Below are positions 1 to 11,523 of a stretch of 64,000 nucleotides of DNA, piece by piece. How positions within the stretch are numbered: the first letter of the stretch is position 1; each line of letters opens with the position of its first letter. The position numbers and the translations under genes were made by a program. Location: NCBI RefSeq assembly GCF_030867095.1, contig NC_081828.1, positions 215,791,978 through 215,855,977 of the forward strand, given 5' to 3'. Source of the stretch: Alligator mississippiensis. Its lineage: Eukaryota; Chordata; Crocodylia; Alligatoridae. The notes beneath the pieces are model-generated. The model ran no database searches, was not told the origin of the DNA, and saw nothing but the letters and a program-made list of their open reading frames with translations.

Positions 1-175
1 ATCCTAGACCTTAAATGTTGAAGGCTGCAAGAGAGAGAAACAGGGGGAAAATGCTGGTCAGATTCAGGTCATTCTTCCTTCCAGCCTCTACTCTCTGTCC
101 CTGTGCAACATGGGAGACTGGGCAAGATGGACCTATGGTCTGACCCACTACATAGCAGTTTTTATTAGTAGCCAT
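1..175 (+). repeat. CR1-type LINE 3' end (subfamily ending 'ctatggtctgaccca')
   Basis: Reads 'gggcaagatggacctatgg' then 'tctgacccact', the familiar amniote CR1 3' end of the form 'gggctagatggacctttgg'. The same stretch recurs at 2849-3012. The 5' part lies outside the window. Confidence 0.6.
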
Positions 176-1139
176 TTAGGAACCAAAGAAGTTCAGGGGC
201 CTCCAGGGTTATGGCACCAAGTCAGCAGGGGTTTTGGAGGGTCTAAATGTTGGATCTGGGTCCCTAAATTGGTAGCAATGGCTAAAGGGGTCTAGGCACT
301 GAAGTGACTTGACCAAGTTATTCTTCCCTCAGACCCAAATCTCCTAAGTCCTGGTCCAGCACCTGCTTTAGCCACACACCCAGCCTTGCCCTCCCTTCAT
401 GGCTATGAAACAGTCTGGAGATCCAGGGAGATGTGGTTTCATAGCATATTGCTTGTAGGGATGGCTTGCTCCCTTTTATCTCCGATGCCTTTGTACCTCT
501 CTCACTCCAGTCGGTGGGGCATCCAGTTGTAACACAGAGACCAGAGCAGGAGTGATTCCTTCAAGGTTCACAGAGACCGGAAAGATCTTGCCATCACCTC
601 AAGTGGTTTTCCAGCTGCTCTTAATGACAGGCGTAGCCGGACGAGGAAGTGATTACTGCTAATAATAACTTGATGGATGTGCCTTGGCATTAGTGGCTGT
701 AGGAGGAAGCTCCCTTGGCCTTTATAAGGTGGGAGTTTTGCTCCTGTGCAATGAGATTAGCAGCCAGGGCTTGGGAATCTCAGCCACAAGCCTGCTCTTA
801 GAGGGAGGCATCTGAGCCAGGTCTGCCCTTTCCCAAGGAAAAAAAGAGAAAACAGCTCCCCACTCCATAATAACAGCCTCTAAAAGACCTGTTTTCATGG
901 GCTGGAGACCAGCTCTCACCCATCCTGAGGACTGGGAGAGCTGGCCCGTTTACACCAATTGAACCAGCCTCCAAACCAGTGCACCTGGGGAGCAGATGCA
1001 AAAAGTACAGCCCTATGTTGGTATAACGTCTATGAATCCAGGGTGGAATTACCCAGGAAAAAAAAAAGCAAGGGTAAAACACCACTATAAGTTACACTGG
1101 AGTAATGTGTTATGTGCTTACTTCCAATATGATTAACCT
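176..1139. other. Unassigned sequence, no gene seen
   Basis: No exon-like open stretch with good splice sites, no recognisable repeat consensus and no strong compositional feature. Overlapping open frames at 720-1085 on the minus strand look like chance. Confidence 0.5.
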
Positions 1140-1488
1140 CAGTGATTCTCAACCACGGCCCACTGTGTGGCGGGCCAGTAGGAGGTGCTCCTGCACTGAG
1201 CCGCCCACCTCCCTGCGCCCAACCACCTTCCAGGCTCCGAGTGCCTCCCTTGGGGTGCCTCCCGTCTGGCCGACCCCTTCCCTGGAGCACACCCGCTAGC
1301 CTGGGGTTCCTGCTGCCACCACGTGTGGCGGGCCAGTAGGGGGCGCTCCTGCATTGAGCTGCCCACCTCCCTGCGCCCGACCACCTTCCAGGCTCCGAGT
1401 GCCTCCCTTGGGGTGCCTCCCTGGAGCCGACCCCTTCCCTGGAGCACACCCGCTAGCCTGGGGTCCCGCTGCCACCATCCAAGGCTCT
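1140..1488. repeat. GC-rich tandem duplication, unit about 158 bp
   Basis: Two consecutive copies start at 1165 and 1323 with 'gtgtggcgggccagtag' and both run through 'cctgcgccc', 'ccttccaggctccgagtg' and 'cacacccgctagcctgggg'. The block opens with 'agtgattctcaaccacgg', which resembles the 'cagtggttctcaacc' end of hAT elements. Long open frames here are a side effect of GC content. Confidence 0.7.
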
Positions 1489-2280
1489 GGACTCACTTCT
1501 GACTCTGCGTACCTTGGAGAACACAGGCCTGATTGTCCAATAGGTACTAGACCCAATATAAGCACTTGGGGCACTTCCCAAGTCAGGGGCTTATTAGGAA
1601 AGTCTCCCTTAGTCCACAGGCCTAAGGGGCCTCCTCGGCATAATTTAGACCCACCCCTCAATAAGTCTCCCACACCGGTCACAAAGGAGAACTTTATCGA
1701 TTCAGGGAGTAGGGCGGAAACAGGGTAAAAGGTAGAACAATATCAGAGGAATATCAGAGGAATCCCATAGAACAAACCAGCATGGCTGAGGTAGCCGTTT
1801 AAACACGCATTTGAATTACTGTAAGCTAAATATCTAATCGGATCTCAAGTAGCTTACTCACACGCATCATCCAGAGGTGGTTGGAGTTTCCTCTGGAGGC
1901 AGGGCACTCTTGGAGCATGCGGTGATGAGGAGAGAGCCAGGTTCAGATTCACCTGGATGACCGCATGGCTAATGGCTGCCCTTCTTCCTGGCCCAGGCCT
2001 TTTTATCCCCTCTCTGACTTCAGCAGCCCGGTCCAATCGAAGCTGCCAATACTGGCCACAAGCTGACCAATCTACCAAGCACCCCTGGCTACCTGGGCCT
2101 GCGCGCAGGGCCGGGCTTCCCCCTCCCCCCTCCGCCCAGGTGACCAGAGCATTCAGGCACCAGGCTTTTGTCATGTAGACAAGGTGGGAGATCCCCACCC
2201 TGAGGGATTCAACACCAGCCTCTCAGGCTGGCAGAGAGGGGTCTCTGGAGAGGGGCACCGACGGTGGCATTTCTGCCACA
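1489..2280 (-). mobile_element. Probable solo LTR of an endogenous retrovirus-like element (fossil)
   Basis: Read on the minus strand the block begins TGTGGCAGAAATG, has CCAAT-like motifs, a TATA-like GGATAAAAAGG near 2000-2010, and a following region with a GATAAA-like signal near 1695. No internal retroviral genes are attached, so a solo LTR is the best reading. Ends and family are uncertain, no target duplication was confirmed, and it looks old. Confidence 0.35.
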
Positions 2281-2469
2281 CACTGCACCCTATGAGATCC
2301 TTTTAAGGCTGCTGCAGGATGCCATGCTATGTTATCCCTACCACCTGAAATGACTAATCACATTCAAAAACTCTTTGAAACAGGGGCTTGAACCTGAGCT
2401 GACATTTCCACATCCCACTTGAGTGCTTTAGCTTGCAGTGGTAGAGTCTCTCTTTTAGTGGCATGGAGG

Positions 2470-3015
2470 GGCTTCCAAACAAGGAGAGTCTAAAGACGCC
2501 AGGCCTATTCAGCTTAGACAAGAGATGCTTGAGGAGGCATATGAGAAGGGTTTAAAAAAATACTAAATGGTGAAGACAAAAGTCAACAAGGATTTATTAT
2601 TGACTGTCTCTCACAATATAAAAACTAGGGGTCCCAACATGAAACTAGAAGGAAGTGGATTGAAAATGAACACAAGGAAGTTCTTTGTTACCCGGGTGCC
2701 ATTCAAGTGTGGAACTCATTGCCAAAAGATGTTGTGGAAGCTGAGAGTTTACCTAGATTTACGAAGGGATTAGACAACTTATTGGAGGAAAGGGGCATCA
2801 GTAGTGATTGAGCGTTGGAGTGAGGGGCACGGCCTCTGCATCAGAACCTCCTAGATTTTAAATGCTGGAGGTTGCAAGTGGGAGAGGAGCAGTGGAAAAA
2901 AACCCCGGTCATGCCCAGTTCAGTCTCCCTTTCAGCATCTGCTCTGTACCACCGTATGACACAAGGGACACTGGGCAAGACAGACCTATGGTCAGCTCCC
3001 ACTAAATATCAGTCA
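2470..3015 (+). repeat. CR1-type LINE fragment, 3' region
   Basis: Contains the C-terminal reverse-transcriptase-like landmarks at DNA level ('aggaagttctttgttaccc', 'gtggaactcattgcc', 'gaagggattagacaactt') followed by the 3' tail 'gacagacctatggtcag'. It is the same subfamily as the fragment at the window start and is decayed. Confidence 0.65.
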
Positions 3016-3477
3016 TTAACTTCTTTTGCTCTTCTACTTTCCCCTGCAGTGAATACATCATTCTTTAACCCTAGTGTTTCTTTGGTCTTAGCTACTAGGC
3101 ATGTTCTGGAAACACCTCCTGGACCCAGGCTTTCCCTCTTTGAGAATCCCACCGAGGCTGAGGCATGAGCTAGGATGCCAAGCCTCTTTGCAGCATCAGG
3201 ACACAGGCCATTTTGTGCACGCCTATCAGCAGGCCCATAACTACTAAGGAGCGGAAGACTGCATTAGGCAGCAATTCTGCAGATTAATTGATGATCTCGG
3301 GGACAAATGACTGTGGGACTCAATGAACAAGTGGATCTTAGCCACTGATCATCCAAGGCCCAAAGGTATCCTTTGGTAACCTAAACTGAGTGCATTGGTA
3401 GACTCAAGATCTTTGCACCTCATCCTTGTGTTCATTTGTGAAGGTGAAGGTATATCAAAGGCAAATATAATGATATT
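3016..3477. other. Unassigned sequence
   Basis: I see no gene, repeat consensus or notable structure here. Confidence 0.5.
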
Positions 3478-3607
3478 TTTAAGACCTGGGTAGACAAAGC
3501 CTTGGCTGGGATGATGTAGTTGGGGCTGGTCCTGCTTGGAGCAGGGGGTTGGACTAGATATGGCCTCCTGAGGTCCCTTCAACCCTCATTTTCTAGACTT
3601 CTATGAG
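3478..3607 (+). repeat. CR1 LINE 3' tail
   Basis: Contains 'gacaaagccttggctgggat', 'gatgtagttggggctggtcc', 'ggttggactagatatgg' and ends near 'ttctagacttctatgagtc'. This is the commonest CR1 3' tail in the window. Confidence 0.85.
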
Positions 3608-4859
3608 TCAAGTAACTAGTTAGCTTGAACTAGTCTAACAGCAAGAACTGAACTAGGGAACCTCCAGAGCTGCTAACACTTAAAACAAAGGTTTACCTGG
3701 AGTCACAACAGACTCATGCGCTCTGAGAACTGGGCAGAGTGGGCCTCCTCTCATCCACTTCCCACTCTGTTATACACGGGTGTGTGGTCCTGAATGCAGT
3801 TTAGATTATTGCAGTGTTCTTACATGTTTAACGAGGGGAAAAAATAATCTCTCTAAAAAAATGCATTTTTTTTTTACAATTTTTGGAATGTGTTTCCCCT
3901 CCCCCCACAGTTTAACTTTTCCTCTTCCTTTATTTGCTTTTTTCATTTTTCACTTTGTCCTTGCAAACATGGAGTTGGGGGACAGGGGGAAGGAAGAAAA
4001 TAAAGAGCAATCAGGAGGGAAATGAGGGGGAAATTGTGGGAAAAGGCTAAATGTTTGCATCACATTTGTGAAAAGAATGGAACGTTGACATGAAAACTTG
4101 TAAAAATTTCCACTTTCAAAATTATGTCTATTTTTTTTTCAGAATTGCTTAGAAAAATTTCCATTGCCTCTCATGAACAGTGACAGTAATTGTGTGCAAA
4201 ATGATTGTAGATTAAGTGGTGTCAAAATCTCCCCATATGCTAAGGAAATCCTAAATCCATGGGTTTCTCACCAGACTAGAACGCCTACATCAGTATCACC
4301 CCAAATGATGGCATATTGTTTATGACCCGCTTCATTTCACCACCAAGACACGGTTTTTCCACTGCTGATCTATTTTGGTCGCTGAGAGCTGCCTAGGCCT
4401 GGTCAATCTGTCCTTGAAATTCTCCATCCAGCACCTGTTCTGCATTAAAACATGAGACTCTAAAATTTCCCCAAGCAGATGAAAGGAACTTGGAAAACTC
4501 TGAACTGCAATTAACGTTCAGCTCCATTAACTTTTATAATGGGAGGGTGTCCTTTGTTTTTTCACATTGGTTTAACAACCTCTGTTAAAGATGAAACAAC
4601 CTTGAGTTGCATTGTTATTGGATCCCCTGTTTATTTTCCCCCACCAATAAAATCCTGAATGTTGACTGATTAGCTTCTGTAAACTTGTTGCAATCTTATG
4701 GTTGGCAAATCATCTCATCTGATCATGTTGCTTTGTTTAATCACTGTTGCTTTGCCCCACAGGTGACATTGGAAAGTTATTTTCCACCAGCAAATGAGGA
4801 ATGAAATGTGGAAAAAAGTAATATGAGGGGAAATAATCCGAAGTGAAACAATGAACTGA
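3608..4859. other. AT-rich unassigned sequence
   Basis: AT-rich with homopolymer T runs (3866-3878, 4129-4139). No exon or clear mobile element. 4540-4800 has many TAAT and TTATTG words and could be old noncoding sequence, but nothing proves function. Confidence 0.5.
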
Positions 4860-4932
4860 GGCCCTGATTCAACAAAGAGGAGCAAATGCTTCAAGTCAAG
4901 CTTGTGTGTAAATATTGTGCTGAATCAGGGCC
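4860..4932. mobile_element. Short inverted-repeat element (MITE-like), 73 bp
   Basis: Perfect 12-bp terminal inverted repeats 'ggccctgattca' and 'tgaatcagggcc' bound a 49-bp interior. The ends resemble widespread sauropsid nonautonomous DNA transposons. No target duplication is evident. Confidence 0.55.
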
Positions 4933-6879
4933 GAGATTGTCGGTCTGTCCATGTATTGGAGAGTTTGAATCTCTTCATACTCCTAAACAAGCAATATATG
5001 GGCTAATATAGGTATGCAGAAATTAGGTTTAAACCCCCTTCTCAGCATATGAGTGGTGAATGGGTTGTTGACAGGCCCTTATCTTGCCACCTAGGGAGGA
5101 ACCACCCTTGATCCTGCCTCAACTTTGGTGTTTCTGGTACGTCTTAAATGTTGCTCCATGGTTCTTCCTAGTTCTGGAGCACCCTCCTTGGCACATCTCC
5201 TGTGGGGCTCCTCCTCCCCTACACCCTACACAGGCTGTGCCTTGACATAGTCGCAGGTTGTTTGATGCAATGGTTGGGTGAAGCACAGGTGTCATAGGAA
5301 CCTCCACGTGGTTCTGTCAGTCTTCAGGAAAAAATGCTAACACAAAACAACTTAACGTAGCTCATTTTGAGTGGTGGGTAGGGCACCGCTGCCCCTGAGC
5401 TGAGCTTCTTTATCTTAAGCACTGGGATTAAGAGTCCACTTCCCCAACCCTTCATCTCCCTTGGGCTACATAGCCCCCTTCCCCCAGGGTCTTTCTGGAT
5501 GGCTTGTTGGCCAGGTGCCCCAGGGTCTCAGCATCTTCCCTACCAGTCTTGGCTGAATGTGACAGCTGTCCCCTGTTGGCATGCTTTAGGCATGCAGCCA
5601 CACTGGGGTGGGGGTGGGTATTGCGGACCATCCTTCCAGGGCTCACCCTTGCTGAGTGCCCTCAGGGCCCATTGGGCCACCCTCTCCCAACCCCATCTAC
5701 CTTCAATGCTCCAGGCAGTCCTTCTATTGTGACAGTGGGTGAACTTGTTGACATGCCAGGCTGCCAGTGAGTGGGGTCCAGAGGCTCAGTGTTGCCTCCA
5801 GGCTGTGGTCTTTCACAGGCTGGCAGGCCCTGCTGGTCCAGTCTGGGTTTTCCAATTCTAGTGCATGGACATGGTCTCAAGCTGACTGCCAGAGCTACTT
5901 CCAGCTCTTCTCTGGTGGGCTCCTGGCTGGGGCATGTTGGCTCCTGTATTGCAGCCCCCCTCCCCCGATAAAGTAGTCCTGGGCTATTTCCCTAGGTTTG
6001 CCAGCCATCAGGGGAAGCAACAGGTCACTTCGGGTGGCGGGGAGTGCATCTATCTACAGCTCTGGCATCTGGATGCTTCTTGCCAGGCAACCAGCCTCCA
6101 AGCCACTTGTCAATATGTGGTGGCTGGGCTGCACACCAATCAGGGACAAGCTGTCTGGCTGTGGAGCATCAGCTACACCAGGCATGGTTTGGCCACTTGG
6201 GCTGCCACACCAAGGTAAGCCAGGCCGGGGACTGTCCAAGAATGCATACAGATTTGGTACCGCCTGCTTTCATCCTTGTCACAACAACATGAGGATGGTA
6301 CAGGCTGGCAGCAAATAATTGAGGTCTGCAAGAGAGGCACTTCCATCTTGCTAGATGCTTCACTGACAGCTGCAGATCACTCACAAGGAAGAGAGATACC
6401 AGGCTACCACATTCTCTTCCTTCTGAGATAATCTTGACATACCTCATCCACTCCCAAGAGAGGGCTTCCGCCACCACATGAGGGTCTAGGCTGGGTGGCA
6501 AGCCTTCTTGTCGAATTTGGGTGACTGGGCAACCTAGAGTCCAAGACCCATGGGACCAAAAGAAGAATAAGCCTGAGGGAGTGTGCTTCTGTTGCCCAGC
6601 CTACCCTCTCCTCTCCTATTAGGACTGTCCTATACTGATATGCACGTGGTCTCTCCACATTAACCTGTCAGAAGGTATGCTCTGCTCCTTCCAAGGGAAT
6701 CAATAACATCATCACATAAAAGACAAAATATTTTTTTCCAGTTAAAGAGAAACTAGAAGGTCTACTAATATGTTTGGGAGTTAATGTTATACTAATCAAT
6801 TTAATATCAAAGCAAAAACAAATATAGGATTTGGAATATGCACTAATTGGCTAGCTTATATATAAACTTTTACAAAACT
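4933..6879. other. C/T-rich unassigned block with many chance open frames
   Basis: 5380-6660 is pyrimidine-rich on the plus strand and open in several frames on both strands, with no family recognised. Simultaneous open frames on both strands argue for composition rather than coding. Derivation from a long retroelement is possible but unsupported. Confidence 0.4.
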
Positions 6880-7151
6880 AGGGCTGGCAAGTTGATCAAC
6901 TGACCTGTCAATTGACTGGATATTTGTTGACAGGTCAAAGATTATAGCAATTTTACAAAAAAAAACCCTACTTTTTGTCGTTTTCTTGACAGAAATATGA
7001 CTTTTTATTGTTTTTAACACAGTTCTTGATGGAAACTTTATGCTTTTTCTGTGTTTTATTTGGAGCTACTGGGAATTTTTAAACAATTTTTGACTGGTAT
7101 TTGACCGGTCAATTGACTGAACTTTATTTGACCGGTCAAATAACCAACCCT
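6880..7151. mobile_element. hAT-like nonautonomous DNA transposon
   Basis: Ends are 'agggctggcaagttgatcaa' and '...ttgaccggtcaaataacc' plus 'aaccct', which are imperfect inverted repeats. The interior repeats the palindromic word 'ttgaccggtcaa' and variants ('cctgtcaattgac'). This matches the general form of sauropsid hAT elements with 'agggttggttatttgaccgg' ends. Confidence 0.6.
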
Positions 7152-8659
7152 ACACAAAATACAACACACATGGAGAAAAATAGTCAAAAGATATTGTATC
7201 ACTAAGGTTTTTAGCTAGAGCTAAAAACAGTCTATAGAGCTGTGAAACAGATGAGAAACATTATGAGGAATATCTGACAGCAAAAATGCAGAAGGAAAAA
7301 TAGTTTGAATAGTGGAACATCAAGACCATTAAAAAGGATAGAGGGCCATTACTGTGAAGTGGAGAGAGATTAGCAGGAATCAGGGAGACAATAATGAGTC
7401 AATTATCTCTCTTAGCACTGCTTGAATAGAAATGCCACATCCCAGGCAGGTGGTTTTAAAGTGTGCACAAAGCAGGAATCAAAGAAAGGTGCAACTGTAC
7501 CATTGCATCCTCCCTGGATCAATCCCTGAGACTCTTAAACAGATTTTAGCTATGTCCCAGCAGCAATTTGGATCACAGAAAACCTTAGGCAGGAGTTAGG
7601 TGCCTGATTGGTGGCTGAGCATCCAGGTCTAGGTATTCAGGTATCTTTTCAGGCCCAAATGGAGGAACTTAATAAATCAAGGTGCCTGTGTTAGTACCAG
7701 CTGGAGTGGAGTCAATATTATTCAAATCTCACCTAAATCCAGTGTGGGTGCCTACAAGGTTGATTTGGATCTGGCAGCCCATCTCTTGAGGGAAGCTCAC
7801 CGACTACACAGAGACCCAATTGTTACTCCCCTGACCTGTGTATCAGCATTTGCGCCAGTGCAAATCAGAACAGCAGCTTTCCATGCCCACTTAGACATGA
7901 GTGCAGTGACAATGAGGGCAGTAGAAGACCACTCCCAGGCTTCTAGTACTTCTCACTTATGCCCTCAAAATACCCCTTCCTGGGTTATTTGAGCTTTTCC
8001 AAGTCTTCTGCATGAAGATGAGTTTGAACCATTAGGAGGTGTTCAAGTCAGCTGCTGCTAACACATCTGGAGTAGGAGAAGTTAACTAAATCCCAGCACC
8101 ACCACCCAACCATCTCTACTTAGGCAGATGGAAGGAAGAAAATCTTACTTAAATCAAACTACAGGAACAAGTTGAATGGACTCATCACTGGACTGTCAAG
8201 GAATGTTTAATAGCTGGAAGGGCTGAAGATTTCCACGTTGAATTTCATCTAAAAGACTCCACCCACCACTCTAGCAGCATAGTGTCCCTTGATGATATAT
8301 GGGGCTAGATCTTTCATCAATGTAAATCAGGGTACCTTCTCAATCCAGAAGGAGCTTTCCTGCAGGGTTACTTCTTCCCCACCACTTTCTGCTGAACCAT
8401 AAAGATTTCCTGTCCAAGTTCTTGAAAGGGCCTTCCTGCCTTTGGGAGACTCAGATCCCTCACAAGGGGTGTTTTTGAACCTTGGTTTAAAACCACAATA
8501 ACTTCCTGCTCAAGCACAGGAGATGAACTAAAGAACTTGAGCTCAGCCCTTGCGATAAGACGGAAACTTGGAAAGCCACAATCCCCACAGAGAATCAGCA
8601 AAATACATGGAAATCTTGTACCAAAGTATATATCCTGGGGAATTGCTAAGCTATTATAT
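7152..8659. other. Unassigned sequence
   Basis: No exon or clear element. 8300-8340 ('ggggctagatctttcatc', 'aatgtaaatcaggg') resembles a fragment of an old DNA transposon common in birds and crocodilians. Confidence 0.45.
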
Positions 8660-8755
8660 GTATCAAAGAAATAAAGAACAGGAAGAGACCTCAACAGCCT
8701 TTCTTGTCCACCCTCTGCACTGAGACTGGATCAAGGACTATCTAGACCAGCCTAC
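8660..8755 (-). repeat. CR1-like 3' tail fragment
   Basis: Plus strand reads 'aggaagagacctcaacagcc', 'ccaccctctgcactgag' and 'ctatctagaccagcct', the reverse of a decayed CR1 3' tail. Confidence 0.45.
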
Positions 8756-8995
8756 AACATGCGTGCAACAAGTGGCACAAACAGCTTCTGTGTGGCACGT
8801 GGCAGATCGGGGAAGGGACAGGGAGCACAGTGGTTTATACACAGGAAGCAGAAAGCAGAGCAGTAGATAAGGCAGGTAGAAGAAAGCAAAGCATCAAATG
8901 GGGCAGCGGAAGGAGGTCAAAGTGGCACTCAGGGAGGGTGTGGGGCTAATTTGTGTCATTCCTGCCAAAAAGTTTGGCTCCTACTGATCTGATTG

Positions 8996-9786
8996 ATACA
9001 TTCAACAAGGAGAAATGCAAAGTGCTGCACCTAGGGAGGAAAAATGTCCAGCACACCTACAGCCTAGGGAATGACCTGCTGGGTGGCACAGAGGTGGAAA
9101 GGGATGTTGGAGTCCTAGTGGACTCCAAGATGAACATGAGTCAGCAGTGTGACGAAGCCATCAAAAAAGCCAATGGCACTTTATCGTGCATCAACAGATG
9201 CATGACGAATAGGTCCAAGGAGGTGATACTTCCCCTCTATTGGGCACTGGTCAGACTGCAGTTGGAGTACTGCGTGCAATTCTGGGCACCACACTTCAAG
9301 AAGGATATGAATAACCTGGAGAGGGTCCAGAGAAGGGCCACTCATATGGTTAAGGGCCTGCAGACCAAGCCCTACGAGGAGAGACTAGAGAAACTGGACC
9401 TTTTCAGCCTCCGCAAGAGAAGGTTGAGAGGCGACCTTGTGGCTGCCTTTAAGTTCATCACGGGGGCACAGAAGGGAATTGGTGAGGATTTATTCACCAA
9501 GGCGCCCCCGGGGGTTACAAGAAATAATGGCCACAAGCTAGCAGAGAGCAGATTTAGACTGGACATTAGGAAGAACTTCTTCACAGTTCGAGTGGCCAAG
9601 GTCTGGAATGGGCTCCCAAGGGAGGTGGTGCTCTCCCCTACCCTGGGGGTCTTCAAGAGGAGGTTAGATGAGTATCTAGCTGGGGTCATCTAGACGCAGC
9701 ACTCTTTCCTGCTTATGCAGGGGGTCGGACTCGATGATCTATTGAGGTCCCTTCCAACCCTAACATCTATGAATCTATGAATCTAT
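8996..9786 (+). repeat. CR1 LINE, C-terminal reverse transcriptase region and 3' end
   Basis: A 246-codon frame from 8953 is open to the natural ORF2 stop at 9691-9693. It carries typical CR1 C-terminal motifs: [76 protein letters not shown] and LPREVV. After the stop come 'gggggtcggactcgatgat' and a terminal 'ctatgaatctatgaatctat' repeat. The element is 5' truncated, missing endonuclease and the catalytic RT core. The intact frame suggests a comparatively young copy. Confidence 0.92.
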
Positions 9787-10670
9787 AACCCCGTCCAATG
9801 TATTACGGTACCAATCCTGTGATGAAGGCAACAGAATTCCTCTTATCACCTTGGGCACATTATTAATGACCTCCAGCCCTTGCTGGAAAATGATGACCCT
9901 CTCAAGGTAGCCATGGGAGACAAGCCGATCCAAGCTTACAGGCAGTGCCTCAACCTCAAACAACATCAGTCTAGCAACAGACTACCTAACTCCTCTTCCC
10001 ACCAAGCCACCAGGCCCTGCCCTGGACCCAGATGCCAGCTGTTCCCCCTCATCAACATGGTCTCTGGATCAAGCAACATGAATGGTAACATCTTTGGTTG
10101 GTTCCCCGGCCCCTCTACCAATGTCATATATGTCATCACCTGGTCACAATGCCCCTCTGCTGTCTAAATTGGGTAGATGGGGTGATCCCAACATGACAGA
10201 ATGAACGAGCACTGATCTGACATCAACTCCAGAGATAGACCAAGGCTTGTGGTAGGACACTTGAAGCTTTCTGGACATCCCAGCACTGACTTTAGGGTAG
10301 CCTTTCTTAAACAACAGAACTTTATAAACCAACTTGAACATGAAATGATGGAACAAGAAATCATTTGCAGGCTGGATTGTTTTAAGCATGGTCTCAACAG
10401 GGATTATGGCTTCTTATCTCATTACCTGGACTAATTGTTATAACCCCTGTGTCCTACACTGAGTTAAGTGCCTTGGTTCTCCCTATTAACTGATCTTTAC
10501 CTCTTTCAGCAGTGCCCCTTTCCCCTATCTTTTGTATTTAAATTCTCCTATTTGGTATTCCTGCTTTGTGCAAGGCTATTCTGAGCACCTGAAGAAATAG
10601 GCTATCCGCTGGGAAAGCTCATGCCTCTCTGCACTGGCTAATCTCTAAATTGCCACCTTGCCTTCAGTCT
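9787..10670 (+). mobile_element. Penelope-like element fragment with GIY-YIG-region remnant
   Basis: Two adjacent open stretches on the plus strand (9880-10167 and 10249-10434) match the C-terminal part of sauropsid Penelope-like elements. The first ends NVIYVITWSQCPSAV, where the family has VIYxIxCxxCPxxYIGxTG of the GIY-YIG endonuclease. The second reads STDFRVAFLKQQNF ... LNRDYGFLSHYLD and ends at a stop. About 150 bp downstream comes a 3' tail with 'cacctgaagaaataggc' and 'gggaaagctcatgcc', as in family 3' ends. The reverse transcriptase part is absent and the frame is interrupted. It begins exactly where the CR1 tail ends. Confidence 0.72.
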
Positions 10671-11014
10671 CACCTAATCTTAAAATACTCTGGTGCAGGG
10701 GAATTCTGCAGTCTTCCTCAGTTTCCTGCTCCAGTACTTAACCACTCCTGCAGTTAGAAAGTTGCTTTTCTTTTCCTAGTATCTAACCACAGTCTATTTG
10801 ACTTAGAAATTAAGCTGATGTCTTTCTTTTATGTTGCACCTCACCATCCCAAGCCAAGCAAACGCAGGATCATGGTCCTCCATGTAACAACTGTTCATAG
10901 ATTGGAAGGTAGTTAGACCCCTATTGAGCCTTCTCCATGCTCCTTTATTGTGATTCTTGTCTAAAAATCCTAACTGATAAGCAATATCCTATTGTTCTGG
11001 GCATTGTACATAGT
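10671..11014. other. Unassigned sequence
   Basis: No gene. 10840-10985 ('ccatgtaacaactgttcata', 'ccctattgagccttctccat') may be old repeat but is not assigned. Confidence 0.4.
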
Positions 11015-11523
11015 GGGCACATCTACACATGCATTAACTCACTTTAGTTAATATGCATTAAATCTAGTATCTCCTCTATGAGGTACTAAGAAAATGTGCA
11101 TTACCCTGTCTTAATGCACATTAGCTAAAGAGCATGGGACACTTTTATATTTGCTCCAGGGGTTGGGGAGGAGGGGAAGTGCTTTAATTAGACTGGCTCT
11201 AAGAGCCTCTCTAATTAAAGCACCACTGTGTCTTGTGTATCAGCTCCCCTTGCACTTAAAAATGGCAGTGAGGGTGCTCATTCGAGCTTTAGTTCAAGCA
11301 CTCACACCATCATTTTTAGGTGTGGGAACACTGATACATGAGACACAGGAGGCTGCTGGAGTATGGCAATTGCTACGCTCCAGCAGACTAGATTAAATGA
11401 GTCTGCGCTGACACCTTGGGATTCCAGCAAGTTGGAGCAGCCTCTGCACTCAGTTTTTAAGTAACACTTGAATGCACATTAAAGTAGGCTAATGCACATT
11501 AAAGAGTATGTGTAGATGTGCCC
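11015..11523. mobile_element. Nonautonomous DNA transposon with 15-bp inverted ends
   Basis: Starts 'gggcacatctacaca' and ends with its exact reverse complement 'tgtgtagatgtgccc'. The 509-bp interior is rich in 'taatgcacattaa' words. No transposase homology and no clear target duplication. Confidence 0.75.

Noticed and set aside
1030-1728. Several overlapping open frames of 100-139 codons
   Set aside because: They follow the GC-rich tandem duplication and repeat themselves with it; stops are simply rare there.
5380-6660. Cluster of medium open frames on both strands, considered as a retroelement gag or a gene
   Set aside because: No conserved motif, zinc knuckle or domain is visible, and the frames overlap on opposite strands.
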